Shown: positions 9,023 through 17,276, counted from the stretch's first letter. The stretch: 46,426 nt of DNA from Dialister succinatiphilus YIT 11850 (GCF_000242435.1 NZ_JH591187.1:1109615-1156040); one strand, 5' to 3'. The notes: a model not told the origin generated them from the sequence alone. Numbers and translations: made by a program.

Positions 9023-9051
9023 ATTATACTAAAATTCCCTTTTCCTGTAAA
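9023..9051 (-). promoter_or_regulatory. Sigma-70 type promoter of the WG-repeat gene
   Basis: Minus strand: TTTACA (9046-9051), 17-bp spacer, TATAAT (9023-9028). It is about 45 bp upstream of the chosen start. Confidence 0.75.
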
Positions 9052-9070
9052 TACCGACATCCTCTTCCTG

Positions 9071-9079
9071 TGATACAAT
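9071..9079 (+). promoter_or_regulatory. Extended -10 promoter for the 9115 gene
   Basis: TGATACAAT, identical to the extended -10 in front of trkA. It lies 36 bp before the start codon of the small gene and is back-to-back with the WG gene promoter. Confidence 0.45.
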
Positions 9080-9114
9080 AAAGAAAAAGAAACCATTTTC
9101 CAAAGGAGGCCGCC

Positions 9115-9300
9115 ATGGACATTACAGAAGAAATAACCAAAATGAACCTGTACAAAACCTTTGAGCCCTACATTGACCCTTCCGTCTCCATGAAAGACAG
9201 AATGGCCGGCAATATCCGCCTTGCCGAAAAGGCTCCGGAAGACGCACGCCAGGCCCTTGCCAAATGGAAGGCCATGAAATTGAAACAGCGCCTTTTCTGA
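9115..9300 (+). CDS. Small protein of unknown function, 61 aa
   Basis: Preceded by an optimal ribosome site (AAAGGAGGCCGCC) and a promoter-like extended -10. The product is acidic in its first half and ends in a basic helix (ARQALAKWKAMKLKQRLF); it has no membrane segment, signal or cysteine. It is 33 bp upstream of the TM2 protein on the same strand, so the two are probably co-transcribed. I do not recognise the family. Confidence 0.7.
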   Translation: MDITEEITKMNLYKTFEPYIDPSVSMKDRMAGNIRLAEKAPEDARQALAKWKAMKLKQRLF

Positions 9301-9333
9301 CAGGAATCCCCTGCCTTTATAAAGGAGGAAACT

Positions 9334-9675
9334 ATGGACGCCACCTTAGACAGCGAAGATATTGCCCTGCTGAACCAGCTCTCAGACAAGCAGAAAGACT
9401 ATGCCCTCACCCTCTACACCGCCCGGGAAAAGAAAAAATCCACCGCCTACATTCTGTGGATCCTTTTCGGCGTGTACTACTTCTATCTGGGCCACCCCTT
9501 CAAAAACATCCTTCTCTGGCTCCTCTGCTTCTGTTTCATCGGAGAAATCTGGTGGATCGTGGACCTCTTCCGCATGTCCGGCATGGTGAAGCGGAAAAAT
9601 AAGGAAATCTTGCTGGAGTGCATCAAAGAAGCGGTGCAGCTCTACCCGGCCCCACCTTCCCCCTCTGCCTATTAA
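9334..9675 (+). CDS. TM2 domain-containing membrane protein
   Basis: 113 aa. A charged N-terminal region (residues 1-38) is followed by a TM2 domain: a first membrane helix with the characteristic FGVYYFYLGHP turn (about residues 40-57) and a second helix LLWLLCFCFIGEIWWIVDLF (about 60-82). The segment ends WIVDLFRM, as TM2 proteins usually do. The C-terminal 30 residues are cytosolic. Ribosome site AAAGGAGGAAACT. TM2 proteins are common and small, and their molecular role is mostly unknown. Confidence 0.85.
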   Translation: MDATLDSEDIALLNQLSDKQKDYALTLYTAREKKKSTAYILWILFGVYYFYLGHPFKNILLWLLCFCFIGEIWWIVDLFRMSGMVKRKNKEILLECIKEAVQLYPAPPSPSAY

Positions 9676-9702
9676 ATAAAAACCAATTAAATAAAAACCA
9701 CG

Positions 9703-9750
9703 AAAAAAGCCGCCCGGAAAATGCTGACAAGCACTTCCCGGCGGCTTTTT
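9703..9750 (+). terminator. Intrinsic terminator after the TM2 gene
   Basis: GCCGCCCGGAA and TTCCCGGCGGC arms (one mismatch) around an 11-nt loop, with an A-run before and TTTTT after. It lies about 30 bp past the TM2 stop. Confidence 0.85.
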
Positions 9751-9789
9751 CCGGTCAATCACGATGTCTATGGGTATTATAACATATGT

Positions 9790-9829
9790 AAGTGATCTAG
9801 TGAGCTAGGGATCTGGTGAGCTAGGGAGT
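9790..9829 (+). repeat. Octamer tandem array (TAGTGAGC type), left copy
   Basis: Five 8-bp units in register: AAGTGATC, TAGTGAGC, TAGGGATC, TGGTGAGC, TAGGGAGT. It faces an inverted array at 10091-10138, and a third array is at 38968. Confidence 0.65.
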
Positions 9830-10090
9830 GGGAAAAGGTAAAGCGCGTAACATCTTTGCCCCTTGAGGGGCCATAGGGTGTACGAGGCTTCAAGATGGAA
9901 TGATACTCTACGCTGAACTGACTGCCAAACGGCAGCCTCCCCGCCGATTGGGATTTAACGACAAATGTCCCATATGCGCCGCATACCGAGATTCTTCGCT
10001 TCGCTCAGAATGACCATGCCGGTGGGAAGGAAACAGCGCCCAGCGCCCGACAGACAGCGGACAAGTGAACCGCCGTCAGCCGCCAGCCTA
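9830..10090. repeat. Decayed module of the mosaic repeat between two octamer arrays
   Basis: The first part (about 9845-9950) resembles a module found at about 22060-22170, 36780-36895 and 43400-43500: CCCCTTGAGGGG, GGGTGTACGAGG, GATACTCTA, then a CTGCCAAACGGCAG hairpin where the others have CCGCCAATCGGCGG. The remainder has short palindromes (TTCGCTTCGCTCAGAA) and no open frame with a ribosome site. Together with the flanking arrays this accounts for the gap between the TM2 gene and uraA. Confidence 0.5.
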
Positions 10091-10138
10091 CTAATCCACT
10101 AGCCCACTAGCTCACTAGTCCACTAGTCCACTAGCCTC
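10091..10138 (-). repeat. Octamer tandem array, right copy, inverted
   Basis: Six 8-bp units read on the plus strand as CTAATCCA, CTAGCCCA, CTAGCTCA, CTAGTCCA, CTAGTCCA, CTAGCCTC. These are the complement of TAGTGGNN-type units. The array overlaps the last two bases of the uraA stop codon. Confidence 0.65.
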
Positions 10139-11402
10139 ACTCATCATTGGACATATGGGTCTTATCAAAAATCAAAAAGCAGATGGAAATTATCATAGCT
10201 ACCACCGTAGCCAGACCCATGCCCTTCAGCTGTACCGGGCCCACCACGATGGTGGCGCCGGAGAGGCCGGAAATCATGGTCACTGCTGTTAAAATCAGAT
10301 TTCTGGATTTCGTGTAATCCACTTTCTTTTCAATGAGCATGCGGATACCGGAAGCAGCAATGAAGCCGAAGAGAAGAATGCACACGCCCCCCATGACAGG
10401 AGTGGGGATGGCATGGATCAGAGCCGCAATCTTTCCGATAAAGGAGAAAATAATGGCAAACACCGCAGCCCCTGCAATGACCCAGGTGCTGTACACGCCG
10501 GTCATGGCCATGACGCCCATGTTTTCACCGTAAGTGGTATTCGGCGTAGAACCGACGAAGCCGGAAATAATATTGGACAGGCCGTCGGCAAAGAGAGACC
10601 GGTGAAGGCCGGGATCCTTGATCAGATTTCTTCCCACAATATCACTGGTCACAAAGAGATGGCCCAGATGCTCTGCGAAAACCACGAATACCGCCGGCAG
10701 AATCATCATAATGGCGGACAGATTGAAATGGGGAGCATAGAAAGTGGGGAATGCCACCCAGGGCATCTCCTCCACATGGTGGAAATCCACCACCCCCAGA
10801 ATCACGGAGAGAATGTAACCGGCAATGACGCCTACCAGGATAGGGATAATGGAAATGAACCCCCGTCCCAGCACCGTAGCCAGAATGGTAACCACCAGAG
10901 TAAACATGGAAATCGTAATGGCCGTGGCAGAAGACATACCCTGAGGCTCACCGATAAAGCCGGACATGGTCATAGCCAGCGGCGCCAGCTCCAGCCCGAT
11001 AATGGCCACAATGGCACCCATGGCCGCCGGCGGGAAGAGCACATCAATCCAGTGCACCCCCGCCTTCTTCACCAGGAACGAGAGGAAAATAAAGCAGAGA
11101 CCGAAGGCAATGAACCCACCCTGGGCATCGGCATAAGACATGCCTGCCGTAGACGTCACCGCCAGCACCGGCGAAATAAAGGCAAACGAAGACCCCAGAT
11201 ACGCCGGAAGTTTCCATTTGCAGATCGCCAGGTACAAAAGAGTGCCTATGCCGTTCATAAAAAGGCAGGTGGCAGGATCCACATTCAGCAGAAAAGGCAC
11301 CAGCACCGTAGAGCCAAACATGGCAAACAAATGCTGCAGGCTCAGGGGAATGGTGGGCAGAATCGGAAGCCGTTCCTCCACCTCAATAATGCGTTTACTC
11401 AT
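10137..11402 (-). CDS. uraA: Uracil:H+ symporter UraA (NCS2 family)
   Basis: 421 aa, close to E. coli UraA (429). It is an inner-membrane nucleobase permease with about 14 helices in the 7+7 inverted repeat of the NCS2 family. Seen are the N-terminal PLSLQHLFAMFGSTVLVP signature and the TM10 region PNTTYGENMGVMAMTGVYS, whose Glu binds the pyrimidine ring. Ribosome site GGGAGG. The last codon abuts an octamer array. The leader contains a terminator hairpin, so attenuation is likely. Xanthine permeases are related, but the GENMGVMAMTG motif favours uracil. Confidence 0.92.
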   Translation of the reverse strand: MSKRIIEVEERLPILPTIPLSLQHLFAMFGSTVLVPFLLNVDPATCLFMNGIGTLLYLAICKWKLPAYLGSSFAFISPVLAVTSTAGMSYADAQGGFIAFGLCFIFLSFLVKKAGVHWIDVLFPPAAMGAIVAIIGLELAPLAMTMSGFIGEPQGMSSATAITISMFTLVVTILATVLGRGFISIIPILVGVIAGYILSVILGVVDFHHVEEMPWVAFPTFYAPHFNLSAIMMILPAVFVVFAEHLGHLFVTSDIVGRNLIKDPGLHRSLFADGLSNIISGFVGSTPNTTYGENMGVMAMTGVYSTWVIAGAAVFAIIFSFIGKIAALIHAIPTPVMGGVCILLFGFIAASGIRMLIEKKVDYTKSRNLILTAVTMISGLSGATIVVGPVQLKGMGLATVVAMIISICFLIFDKTHMSNDE

Positions 11403-11433
11403 GTTTACATTCCTCCCGGGAAAAAAGACTCAG

Positions 11434-11474
11434 AAAAAAGGAAGGCTTCCGAAACTTCCGAAGACCCTCCTTCC
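11434..11474 (-). terminator. Terminator hairpin in the uraA leader (possible attenuator)
   Basis: In the minus-strand transcript GGAAGG (11469-11474) pairs with CCTTCC (11440-11445), with an inner CTTC..GAAG pairing, followed directly by six U. It lies between the predicted promoter and the uraA ribosome site, so it would stop transcription before the gene unless relieved. I do not see a PyrR-binding-loop consensus. Confidence 0.6.
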
Positions 11475-11503
11475 TGAATCACTGTAAAATTTTCATCCTT
11501 ACC

Positions 11504-11532
11504 ATTTTATTCTTTTTGAAATGGAAATGCAA
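11504..11532 (-). promoter_or_regulatory. Promoter of uraA
   Basis: Minus strand: TTGCAT (11527-11532), 17-bp spacer, TAAAAT (11504-11509). The start would be near 11497, giving a leader of about 95 nt that includes the hairpin. Confidence 0.55.
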
Positions 11533-11535
11533 GGG

Positions 11536-12009
11536 GCTATGGGGCCGCTTTGCGGGCCTTGGACACACCTTCGGTGTGAGGGTTGACGGGCCTTTGGCCC
11601 GAGGGTTCTTAAGGTTCTTAAGTTTGACGGCCTTTCAGGCCGAGGGTTGCGGATTGCCGCTCTGCGGCAATGCTTATAAAGTCAGCGTTATGAGGGAGGG
11701 TTCTTAAGATGGACCGGCCCTATGGGCCGGAGGGTTCGTAAGTTTGACGGCCCTTCGGGCCGAGGGTTGTGGTATCGCCCTTACGGGCGATAAGTATAAA
11801 GTCAGCGTTACGGGATTTACTTTCACTTGATTGGCATCCTGCGGCTCGCTGCGCTCGCCTCCCCCTATCCGGCTCCGCCGGACTTCTCCACGGGAAAGCG
11901 TGTCACACGATTCTCAGGTCGCTTCGCTTCCTTACGAATCGTGTTCCCTTGCCACCCCTATTCAGGGGGCAGAATAAAACACCTCGAGGCCTCCCTTCAT
12001 AAGCAGCTC
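11536..12009 (+). repeat. Mosaic intergenic repeat, copy C, left half (split by IS3 element)
   Basis: Left-arm hairpins (GACACACCTTCGGTGTG, GACGGGCCTTTGGCCCG, GACGGCCTTTCAGGCCG) and two core motifs TATAAAGTCAGCGTTA at about 11674 and 11792. CGCTGCGCTCGCC and CCGGCTCCGCCGG hairpins follow. The copy stops at CTTCATAAGCAGCTC, exactly where the IS begins. The right half resumes at 13478. Confidence 0.85.
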
Positions 12010-12148
12010 TGCACTTGTCAACAAAAATTGGACACGAAACTAAAAAAATTAGGCATAAAAATTGAATACTTGTACAAGGCGCAGTGAATCTTCCAACATT
12101 GCCTCGGGGACCGACAGACACTTCATGCCAACTATAACTTGAATAAGT

Positions 12149-13009
12149 TCAGCAGTTAGAAATATGGCGTTCTCGGTACTGCTTCGGTGTCAGGTAGCCC
12201 AATGTATAGGCCGGCCTATATTCGTTAAAGAAATGGATGTAATTATCCACCTCTTCCGCGACGGACTTCTCCCCGGTCACGTGTAAGTCCATGAACATCT
12301 CGGCCTTAATCCATCCATTGACAGATTCCATTGCAGCGTTATCTGTCGGCGTTCCGGCACGTGACATCGACCGGGTAATGCCGTACATGGGCAACAGGTC
12401 GTTGTAGGCCTTAGATGCGTAGACAGATCCCTGGTCCGTGTGCAGAATCATTTGGTGCTCCGGATGTTGCTCCTTCCATGCAATCAGATCTTTCAGCCCA
12501 CTGATATAGGTCATGCGGTCGCCACGCTTTGCCGAAAGGGAATGGCTGACAATCTCATCGTTCCAGAGATCCATGTAAAGAGTCAGTTCGTAGTAGGTGC
12601 CCTTCACATAAAACGCTGTCATATCGCTCACGATGCACTGCATTGGCCCGTCAATCTGCATTTCTGACAGGAGCAGATTGGGGAATATTCGCGCCGGATC
12701 TCCAGCCTTCTTGTAGCGGTAATGCTTAGACTTGCTCTTGATTCCCGCAATCTTGCAACACTTATGAGCATAGGGGTCAGACAGGACAATATTTTTGTCC
12801 AGGCGTATCTTGGCATTCAGCCAGCGGTAACCATGCGATGGATACTTCAAGTGGTATTCTTGAAACAGCCTGACATTGCTTGCAAGGTTCTTCTCTCTTT
12901 CCGAAGGATGAGAAAGATGCTTCTTCCATGCGTAGAAACTGCTCCGCTGGATGCCCATTGCTTTACATAGAATCTTCACTGGGATTTCTCCTGACAGTTC
13001 CATAATCAC
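12149..13009 (-). CDS. IS3-family transposase OrfB (DDE integrase catalytic part)
   Basis: 286 aa. The N-terminal HTH_21-like segment (KAMGIQRSSFYAWKKH) precedes the rve integrase core. The catalytic triad is complete: D in VSDMTAF, D in LHTDQGS and E in AAMESVNGW, with usual IS3 spacing. The start codon is GTG within GTGA, overlapping the OrfA stop by 4 bases. No A6G-type slippery heptamer is seen just upstream, so coupled re-initiation at GTG is at least as likely as -1 frameshifting. Confidence 0.92.
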   Translation of the reverse strand: MIMELSGEIPVKILCKAMGIQRSSFYAWKKHLSHPSEREKNLASNVRLFQEYHLKYPSHGYRWLNAKIRLDKNIVLSDPYAHKCCKIAGIKSKSKHYRYKKAGDPARIFPNLLLSEMQIDGPMQCIVSDMTAFYVKGTYYELTLYMDLWNDEIVSHSLSAKRGDRMTYISGLKDLIAWKEQHPEHQMILHTDQGSVYASKAYNDLLPMYGITRSMSRAGTPTDNAAMESVNGWIKAEMFMDLHVTGEKSVAEEVDNYIHFFNEYRPAYTLGYLTPKQYRERHISNC

Positions 13010-13356
13010 TTGGTAGTCTTGCTGGCGTATAGAATGACCGTACCATCTCCCTTCACCTCGTATCCTTTTTTTAGCCTTGCTTCTGTGATCCTGGCTTTAA
13101 TCAGCTCCTGGATCAATTCCTCCTTTGTCATAGATTTCAGTTCATCCAGCTCTGCCGGCTCTTTCTTGAAAGAAAGTGCGCTGATGGATCTCTGTCCGCG
13201 TTTGGGCGGCAGCCGATTGGCATCCCGATACATTCTCATGTAATTCCGTGAGGTCTGCTCACTGATGCCATATTCTTCTGCGGCTTCATACCGGCTTATT
13301 TCGCTGTAGTAAATTCGTCGACCGATGTCCAATCTTTGTTCTTTCGTGTACTTCAT
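13006..13356 (-). CDS. IS3-family transposase OrfA (helix-turn-helix protein)
   Basis: 116 aa with an N-terminal HTH (KEQRLDIGRRIYYSEISRYEAAEEYGISEQTSRNYMRMY) that binds the element's ends. A C-terminal basic and leucine-containing part is the usual multimerisation region. It ends in AAG TGA, overlapping the GTG start of OrfB. Upstream, about 120 bp lead to the right end of the element. Confidence 0.9.
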   Translation of the reverse strand: MKYTKEQRLDIGRRIYYSEISRYEAAEEYGISEQTSRNYMRMYRDANRLPPKRGQRSISALSFKKEPAELDELKSMTKEELIQELIKARITEARLKKGYEVKGDGTVILYASKTTK

Positions 13357-13477
13357 GGCAAACCTCCTGTCCAGTAAAGGGGATACTCTGTCCAGTGCTT
13401 ATTTTGCACTGCCTATGCAGTGTACACTTGTATGTCTAAAGATTACCCCCTCTGTGTCCAATTTTAGTTTACCACTT

Positions 13478-13850
13478 CAGCTCACAGCATAACGGAGCTT
13501 TATAGTGCCCCCACGAAGTGGGGGTGGCAAAGGAACTGGATTCATAGGGGAGCCACGCGACCCGCGAATCCAGTGACATGCTTCCCACCGGGCAAGGTGG
13601 TGGCGCCAGCCACCAAAGGGGGAATGCATTTCCTCGAGCGGAGCGAGGCTGGCCTATTTTCCCACGGGCGAAAGCCCGGTTGTTAGGTTTTATCATAAAA
13701 GGGCGCCTTCTATAATTTAGAGGCGCCTACCACAACCCTCAGCGGCATAGCCGCTGTCAAACTTAAGAACCCTCGGGGCGATAGCCCCGTCAAACTTTAG
13801 AACCCTCAAGCCCCATAGGGGCTTGTCCAAATGGCGCCTGAACCCTCAAA
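13478..13850 (+). repeat. Mosaic intergenic repeat, copy C, right half
   Basis: Continues from CAGCTCACAGCATAACGGAG, as in uninterrupted copies. It carries the GGATTC..GAATCC palindrome, GGTGGTGGCGCCAGCCACC, the CGAGCGGAGCGAGG hairpin, the GGCGCC..GGCGCC segment and the right arm (AGCGGCATAGCCGCT, GGGGCGATAGCCCC, AAGCCCCATAGGGGCTT). It ends just before the dipeptidase stop. Confidence 0.85.
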
Positions 13851-13861
13851 TTTCAAATCTC

Positions 13862-14800
13862 TTACCTCAGCACATCCTCCAGGTACCGCAGGCCGTTCCA
13901 CCAGAAGATTTTATCGATTTCCCTTTCCCGAAATCCTCCCTTCTTCAGCGCCTCTGCCAAACGGCCCATATCAGAGGCATCCTTCAGCTCCAGCTTCGGT
14001 TCAATGCCGTCGAAGTCGCTGCCCAGGGCCAGCACGTCGATGCCTCCTATGTCCCGGATATGGCGGGCGTGTCGGACCAGATTTTCCAGGGTAGTCACCT
14101 CGCCGGTGCCGGTGAAGTGGTTGGCAAAGTTCAATCCTATAAGTCCCCCTTTATCACCGAAGAGACGGATCAGGTCGTCCGGCAGATTCCTCCTGTGGGC
14201 CGTCACCGCCCTGGCATCGGAATGGGACGCCACCGGCGGCACTTTGCAGGTCATCAGGATTTCCCTGGTCCCTTCATCATTGAGGTGGCTGGTGTCTACG
14301 ATCATATGCATACTTTCCATGGCTTTGATGATTTCCCATCCCTTCTTCGTAATCCCCCGGTCTTTTCCTTCCATGCCATTGGGAAATCCGATTTCGTTGG
14401 GATAGTTCCAGGTGAGCGTCATGAGGCGGACGCCATCCTTATACAGCTGTTCCAGCTTCTCCACGCTGCCTGCCGCTACTTCGCCCCCTTCAACGGAAAG
14501 AAGGGCCCCTATTTTCCCCTCTTCCTCCGCTTCCCGTATATCCTCCCGGCACCGGATAGGGCAGAGGCAGGTATGATATGCTTCCAGCTCCCGCTGAAAA
14601 GTGCCCAGCAGGTCCTCATACCGCTTCCAGAGATCCGGCGTTTCCTTCCGGTCCACCCAGAGGGCGAAATCCTGGATGAAGCAGCCACCCTTTTTCAGCT
14701 TCTGCAGGTCTATATAGAGAGAATTTTCCATGAGAGTCCCCTTCTCCGGATGGTCATGGAGCTCGGTGATGGTGTCGCAGTGGAAATCAATATATTTCAT
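13862..14800 (-). CDS. Membrane dipeptidase, peptidase family M19
   Basis: 312 aa, matching bacterial renal-dipeptidase-like enzymes, which are dinuclear zinc TIM barrels that hydrolyse dipeptides. Metal and active-site elements are visible: HCDT near the N-terminus (FHCDTITEL), the bridging glutamate in LSVEGGE, the histidine motifs DTSHLND and ASHSDARAV, and the aspartate in LGSDFDG. I start at the ATG at 14800 (GGGAGG ribosome site), which places HCDT where the family has it; a longer frame upstream lacks this support. No signal peptide, so probably cytosolic. Confidence 0.92.
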   Translation of the reverse strand: MKYIDFHCDTITELHDHPEKGTLMENSLYIDLQKLKKGGCFIQDFALWVDRKETPDLWKRYEDLLGTFQRELEAYHTCLCPIRCREDIREAEEEGKIGALLSVEGGEVAAGSVEKLEQLYKDGVRLMTLTWNYPNEIGFPNGMEGKDRGITKKGWEIIKAMESMHMIVDTSHLNDEGTREILMTCKVPPVASHSDARAVTAHRRNLPDDLIRLFGDKGGLIGLNFANHFTGTGEVTTLENLVRHARHIRDIGGIDVLALGSDFDGIEPKLELKDASDMGRLAEALKKGGFREREIDKIFWWNGLRYLEDVLR

Positions 14801-14935
14801 GGTGCCCTCCCGCATAAAACAAAAAAGCGCCGGCCATGAGGACCCGCGCCATGCAGACAATATGAAACTTCTTCCTGTATCATACCATTGGCCAAAGAGA
14901 GGCACAAGGGGCCGCAGAGAGTTTCCTGCAGGACT

Positions 14936-14964
14936 TTGCTCCATAATGTTTCTTACTGTACAAT
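14936..14964 (+). promoter_or_regulatory. Probable promoter of the tautomerase gene
   Basis: TTGCTC (14936-14941), 17-bp spacer, TACAAT (14959-14964), about 45 bp before the start. A small GAAAC..GTTTC inverted repeat follows in the leader. Confidence 0.5.
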
Positions 14965-15007
14965 AGAAACAGAGTTTCCATTGTTTATTTTAACAAGGAG
15001 GTTCATT

Positions 15008-15217
15008 ATGCCCTATGTGAACATCAAGATTACCAGAGAAGGACAGGTGACGCCGGAACAGAAAGCCCGGCTCATCAAAGGTGTCACCGACCTGCTGGCC
15101 GACGTGCTCCACAAGAATCCTGCCACCACGGTGGTGGTCATTGACGAAGTGCCCCTGGAAAACTGGGGCCTCGGCGGCGACCCCATCCTGGTGGCCAGGG
15201 AAAAGAGGAAGAAATAA
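15008..15217 (+). CDS. 4-oxalocrotonate tautomerase family protein
   Basis: 69 aa. The second residue is proline (MPYVNIKITREG), which becomes the catalytic N-terminal Pro-1 after methionine removal. The family pattern VTPEQKARLIKGVTDLL and VVIDEVPLENWGLGG follows. Members form small beta-alpha-beta hexamers that catalyse keto-enol tautomerisation. Excellent ribosome site (AAGGAGGTTCATT) and a promoter upstream. It is a single gene bounded by a repeat. Natural substrate unknown. Confidence 0.9.
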   Translation: MPYVNIKITREGQVTPEQKARLIKGVTDLLADVLHKNPATTVVVIDEVPLENWGLGGDPILVAREKRKK

Positions 15218-15975
15218 AAGGGGCCGCGGGTTCGACGCCCTTTGGGCGCCGAAGGTTCTTAAGATGGACCGGCCTGCGGCGTAAGGGTTGACGGGGCTGC
15301 GCCCCGAGGGTTGTGGCCGCCTGCCGGCGGCGGGTTGTGTAGAAGGGTTGTGGAAAAAGGTTCTTAGGATTGACCGGCCCTATGGGCCGGATGGTTCTTA
15401 GGTTTGACGGGGCCTTTGGCCCCGAGGGTTGTGGTATCGCCCTTACGGGCGATAAGTATAAAGTCAGCGTTACGGGATTTACTTTCAGTGTCATATGGCA
15501 TGATAAGCATTCTAGTGATTAGCCACCTCCGGTGGCTTTCCCCCCTTTGGTGCCTTACGGCACCACCTTCCCCCCACTGTGTGGTGGGACAATAAAGATC
15601 CGCAAAGCAATTCCTTCATAAGCTCACAGCATAACGGAGCTTTATAGTGCCCCCACGAAGTGGGGGTGGCAAAGGAACTGGATTCATAGGGGAGCCCCGC
15701 GACCCGCGAATCCAGTGACATGCTTCCCACCGGGCAAGGTGGTGGCGCCAGCCACCAAAGGGGGAATGCATTTCCTCGAGCGGAGCGAGGCTGGCCTGTT
15801 TTCCCACGGGCGAAAGCCCGGTTGTTAGGTTTTATCATAAGAGGGCGCCTTCTATCAATTCATAGGCGCCCACCACAACCCTCAGCGGCAAAGCCGCTGT
15901 CAAACTTAAGAACCCTCGGGGCCACAGCCCCGTCAAACTTTAGAACCCTCACGGCCCCAGGCCGTGTCAGTCATC
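15218..15975 (+). repeat. Mosaic intergenic repeat, copy D (complete)
   Basis: Shows the full order: left-arm hairpins, core TATAAAGTCAGCGTTACGGG at about 15455, CCACCTCCGGTGG and TGCCTTACGGCA hairpins. The junction CATAAGCTCACAGCATAACG follows, then the GGATTC palindrome, the right core, and a right arm with AGCGGCAAAGCCGCT and a variant GGGGCCACAGCCCC. The gap between the tautomerase and aroK contains nothing else. Confidence 0.88.
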
Positions 15976-15981
15976 AGTCCC

Positions 15982-16473
15982 TCACTCTTTGACCATATCC
16001 AGCAGGCGGGCCAGCACTTCTTTCTCGCTGCCCCGATTTTCCAGTATCCGATCTGCCGCTGCCCGATAGAGGGCAATCCGCTCTTTATAAAGAGTGAATA
16101 CCTTATCCGGTCCTTCCTTCAGGAGGGGCCTTTTTTCTACTTCCACGTCAGTGACGATATCCTCGGCCCGGCGGTCGATGAAGATGATAAGTCCCGATGC
16201 ATGAAGTTTTACCACGTTGCTCTGCCTTTTCACCACGCCGCCGCCGGTGGCGATGATGAGGCCCTGCCGGGCGGAAAGGTCTTCCACCGTTCTTTCTTCC
16301 GCATCCCGGAAGGCCTTTTCGCTTTCTGCGAAAAAGCTCTGAATGGTCCTTCCTTCCTTTTCCTCCAGATAGGCGTCGGCGTCTATGAAGGGGCGGTGAA
16401 GTCTTTCCGCCAGCGCTCTGCCGAAGGTGGTTTTGCCGCATCCCGGCATGCCAATAAGGACGATATTTTTCAT
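15982..16473 (-). CDS. aroK: Shikimate kinase
   Basis: 163 aa, usual length. Phosphorylates shikimate with ATP, step five of the chorismate pathway, in the cytosol. Walker A GMPGCGKTT at residues 8-16, shikimate-binding DADAYLE (about 32-38), Walker B-like GGGVV (about 77-81), and a lid arginine in KRPLL. The ATG overlaps the aroE stop as ATGA, so the two are coupled. A longer upstream frame would reach into aroE and is rejected. Repeat D lies just after the stop. Confidence 0.95.
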   Translation of the reverse strand: MKNIVLIGMPGCGKTTFGRALAERLHRPFIDADAYLEEKEGRTIQSFFAESEKAFRDAEERTVEDLSARQGLIIATGGGVVKRQSNVVKLHASGLIIFIDRRAEDIVTDVEVEKRPLLKEGPDKVFTLYKERIALYRAAADRILENRGSEKEVLARLLDMVKE

Positions 16474-17276
16474 TGGGTCATTTCCTCCACAATGTCTGTG
16501 ATGATTTCCCGGGGAATCTCTCTTTCCATCCATATTTCCTCTGCCGCCATGGCCTGCATCACCAGCATGTACATGCCATTGCTTGCGCTGCCTCTGGCGT
16601 CCTGAAGGAGCTTCGTTTCCGCAGGATTATAAATGATGTCCACCACCTTGGCAAAGGAGGCGGTGAGGTCTGATGAAACCGGGGATACCCCTGTTTTGGG
16701 ATACATGCCCACGGGAGTGGCGTTCACCAGAAGATAATTGTCCTTTTCCACTTTCAGACTGTCATAGCCTTCGATGATGACCCCTCTTTGGCGGGCAAAG
16801 GAAAGGAAATCCCGGTCCACCTTCTCCGGATGGCGGCTGATGACATGGATTTCTCCGGCCTTCTCGTCGAAGAGGCACTGGATAATGGCCCGGGACGCGC
16901 CGCCGTGGCCCAGGACCACCGCCTTCTTTCCCTTCACGTCACAGTCAATACGGGAAAGGGTGCGGGCAAATCCGGTGTAGTCCGTATTAAAGCCCCAGAG
17001 CTTCCCCTCCTTCCGGCCAATGGTATTCACAGCGCCAATGGTCCTGGCTTCCTGGGACAATCCATCCAGGAAGGGGATCACGTCCACCTTGTAGGGAATG
17101 GTCACATTCAGCCCGTCATAGGAAGAAAGAAGGGCCGGCAGGTCTTTCTGAAATGTATCCTTTGGAATTTCGATGAGCTCATAGGTCGATGAAATTCCCA
17201 GTTTTTGAAATAATTTTTCATGAATCACAGGAGACAGGCTGTGTCCCAGCACTTCTCCCAAAAGGCCAAGTTTCAT
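16470..17276 (-). CDS. aroE: Shikimate dehydrogenase (NADP+)
   Basis: 268 aa. Reduces 3-dehydroshikimate to shikimate. The substrate site SLSP (GHSLSPVIHE), catalytic lysine in NVTIPYK, NTDYTGF aspartate and the Rossmann loop GHGGASRA are all present. Start at 17276 is set by AAAGGAGCCAATC; the longer frame upstream has no ribosome site. It forms a coupled pair with aroK and is separated from the rest of the aromatic genes by repeat E and the IS110 element, so its own promoter or read-through is needed; no clear promoter is visible. Confidence 0.95.
   Translation of the reverse strand: MKLGLLGEVLGHSLSPVIHEKLFQKLGISSTYELIEIPKDTFQKDLPALLSSYDGLNVTIPYKVDVIPFLDGLSQEARTIGAVNTIGRKEGKLWGFNTDYTGFARTLSRIDCDVKGKKAVVLGHGGASRAIIQCLFDEKAGEIHVISRHPEKVDRDFLSFARQRGVIIEGYDSLKVEKDNYLLVNATPVGMYPKTGVSPVSSDLTASFAKVVDIIYNPAETKLLQDARGSASNGMYMLVMQAMAAEEIWMEREIPREIITDIVEEMTQ

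Larger units (their letters stand above)
12010..13477 (-). mobile_element. IS3-family insertion sequence, apparently intact
   Basis: About 1.47 kb with two overlapping ORFs and imperfect inverted ends. The left end (12015 on) reads TTGTCAACAAAAATTGGACA; the right end, read as complement, shows GGTAAACTAAAATTGGACAC. The hexamer CAGCTC occurs on both sides (12004-12009 and 13478-13483). Uninterrupted repeat copies (for example near 39500) have it once, so it is the likely target duplication. Exact tips are uncertain by a few bases. Confidence 0.85.

Noticed and set aside
11404-11535. Guanine/xanthine-type purine riboswitch in front of uraA
   Set aside because: The leader is too short and lacks the conserved three-way-junction sequences. 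Only a simple terminator hairpin is present.
13006-13020. Programmed -1 frameshift heptamer between IS3 OrfA and OrfB
   Set aside because: No A-rich slippery heptamer occurs before the OrfA stop. The GTGA overlap suggests coupled re-initiation.
13823-14839. Plus-strand frame of 338 codons opposite the M19 dipeptidase
   Set aside because: The dipeptidase has its complete set of metal-site motifs; the opposite frame has no recognisable domain or ribosome site.
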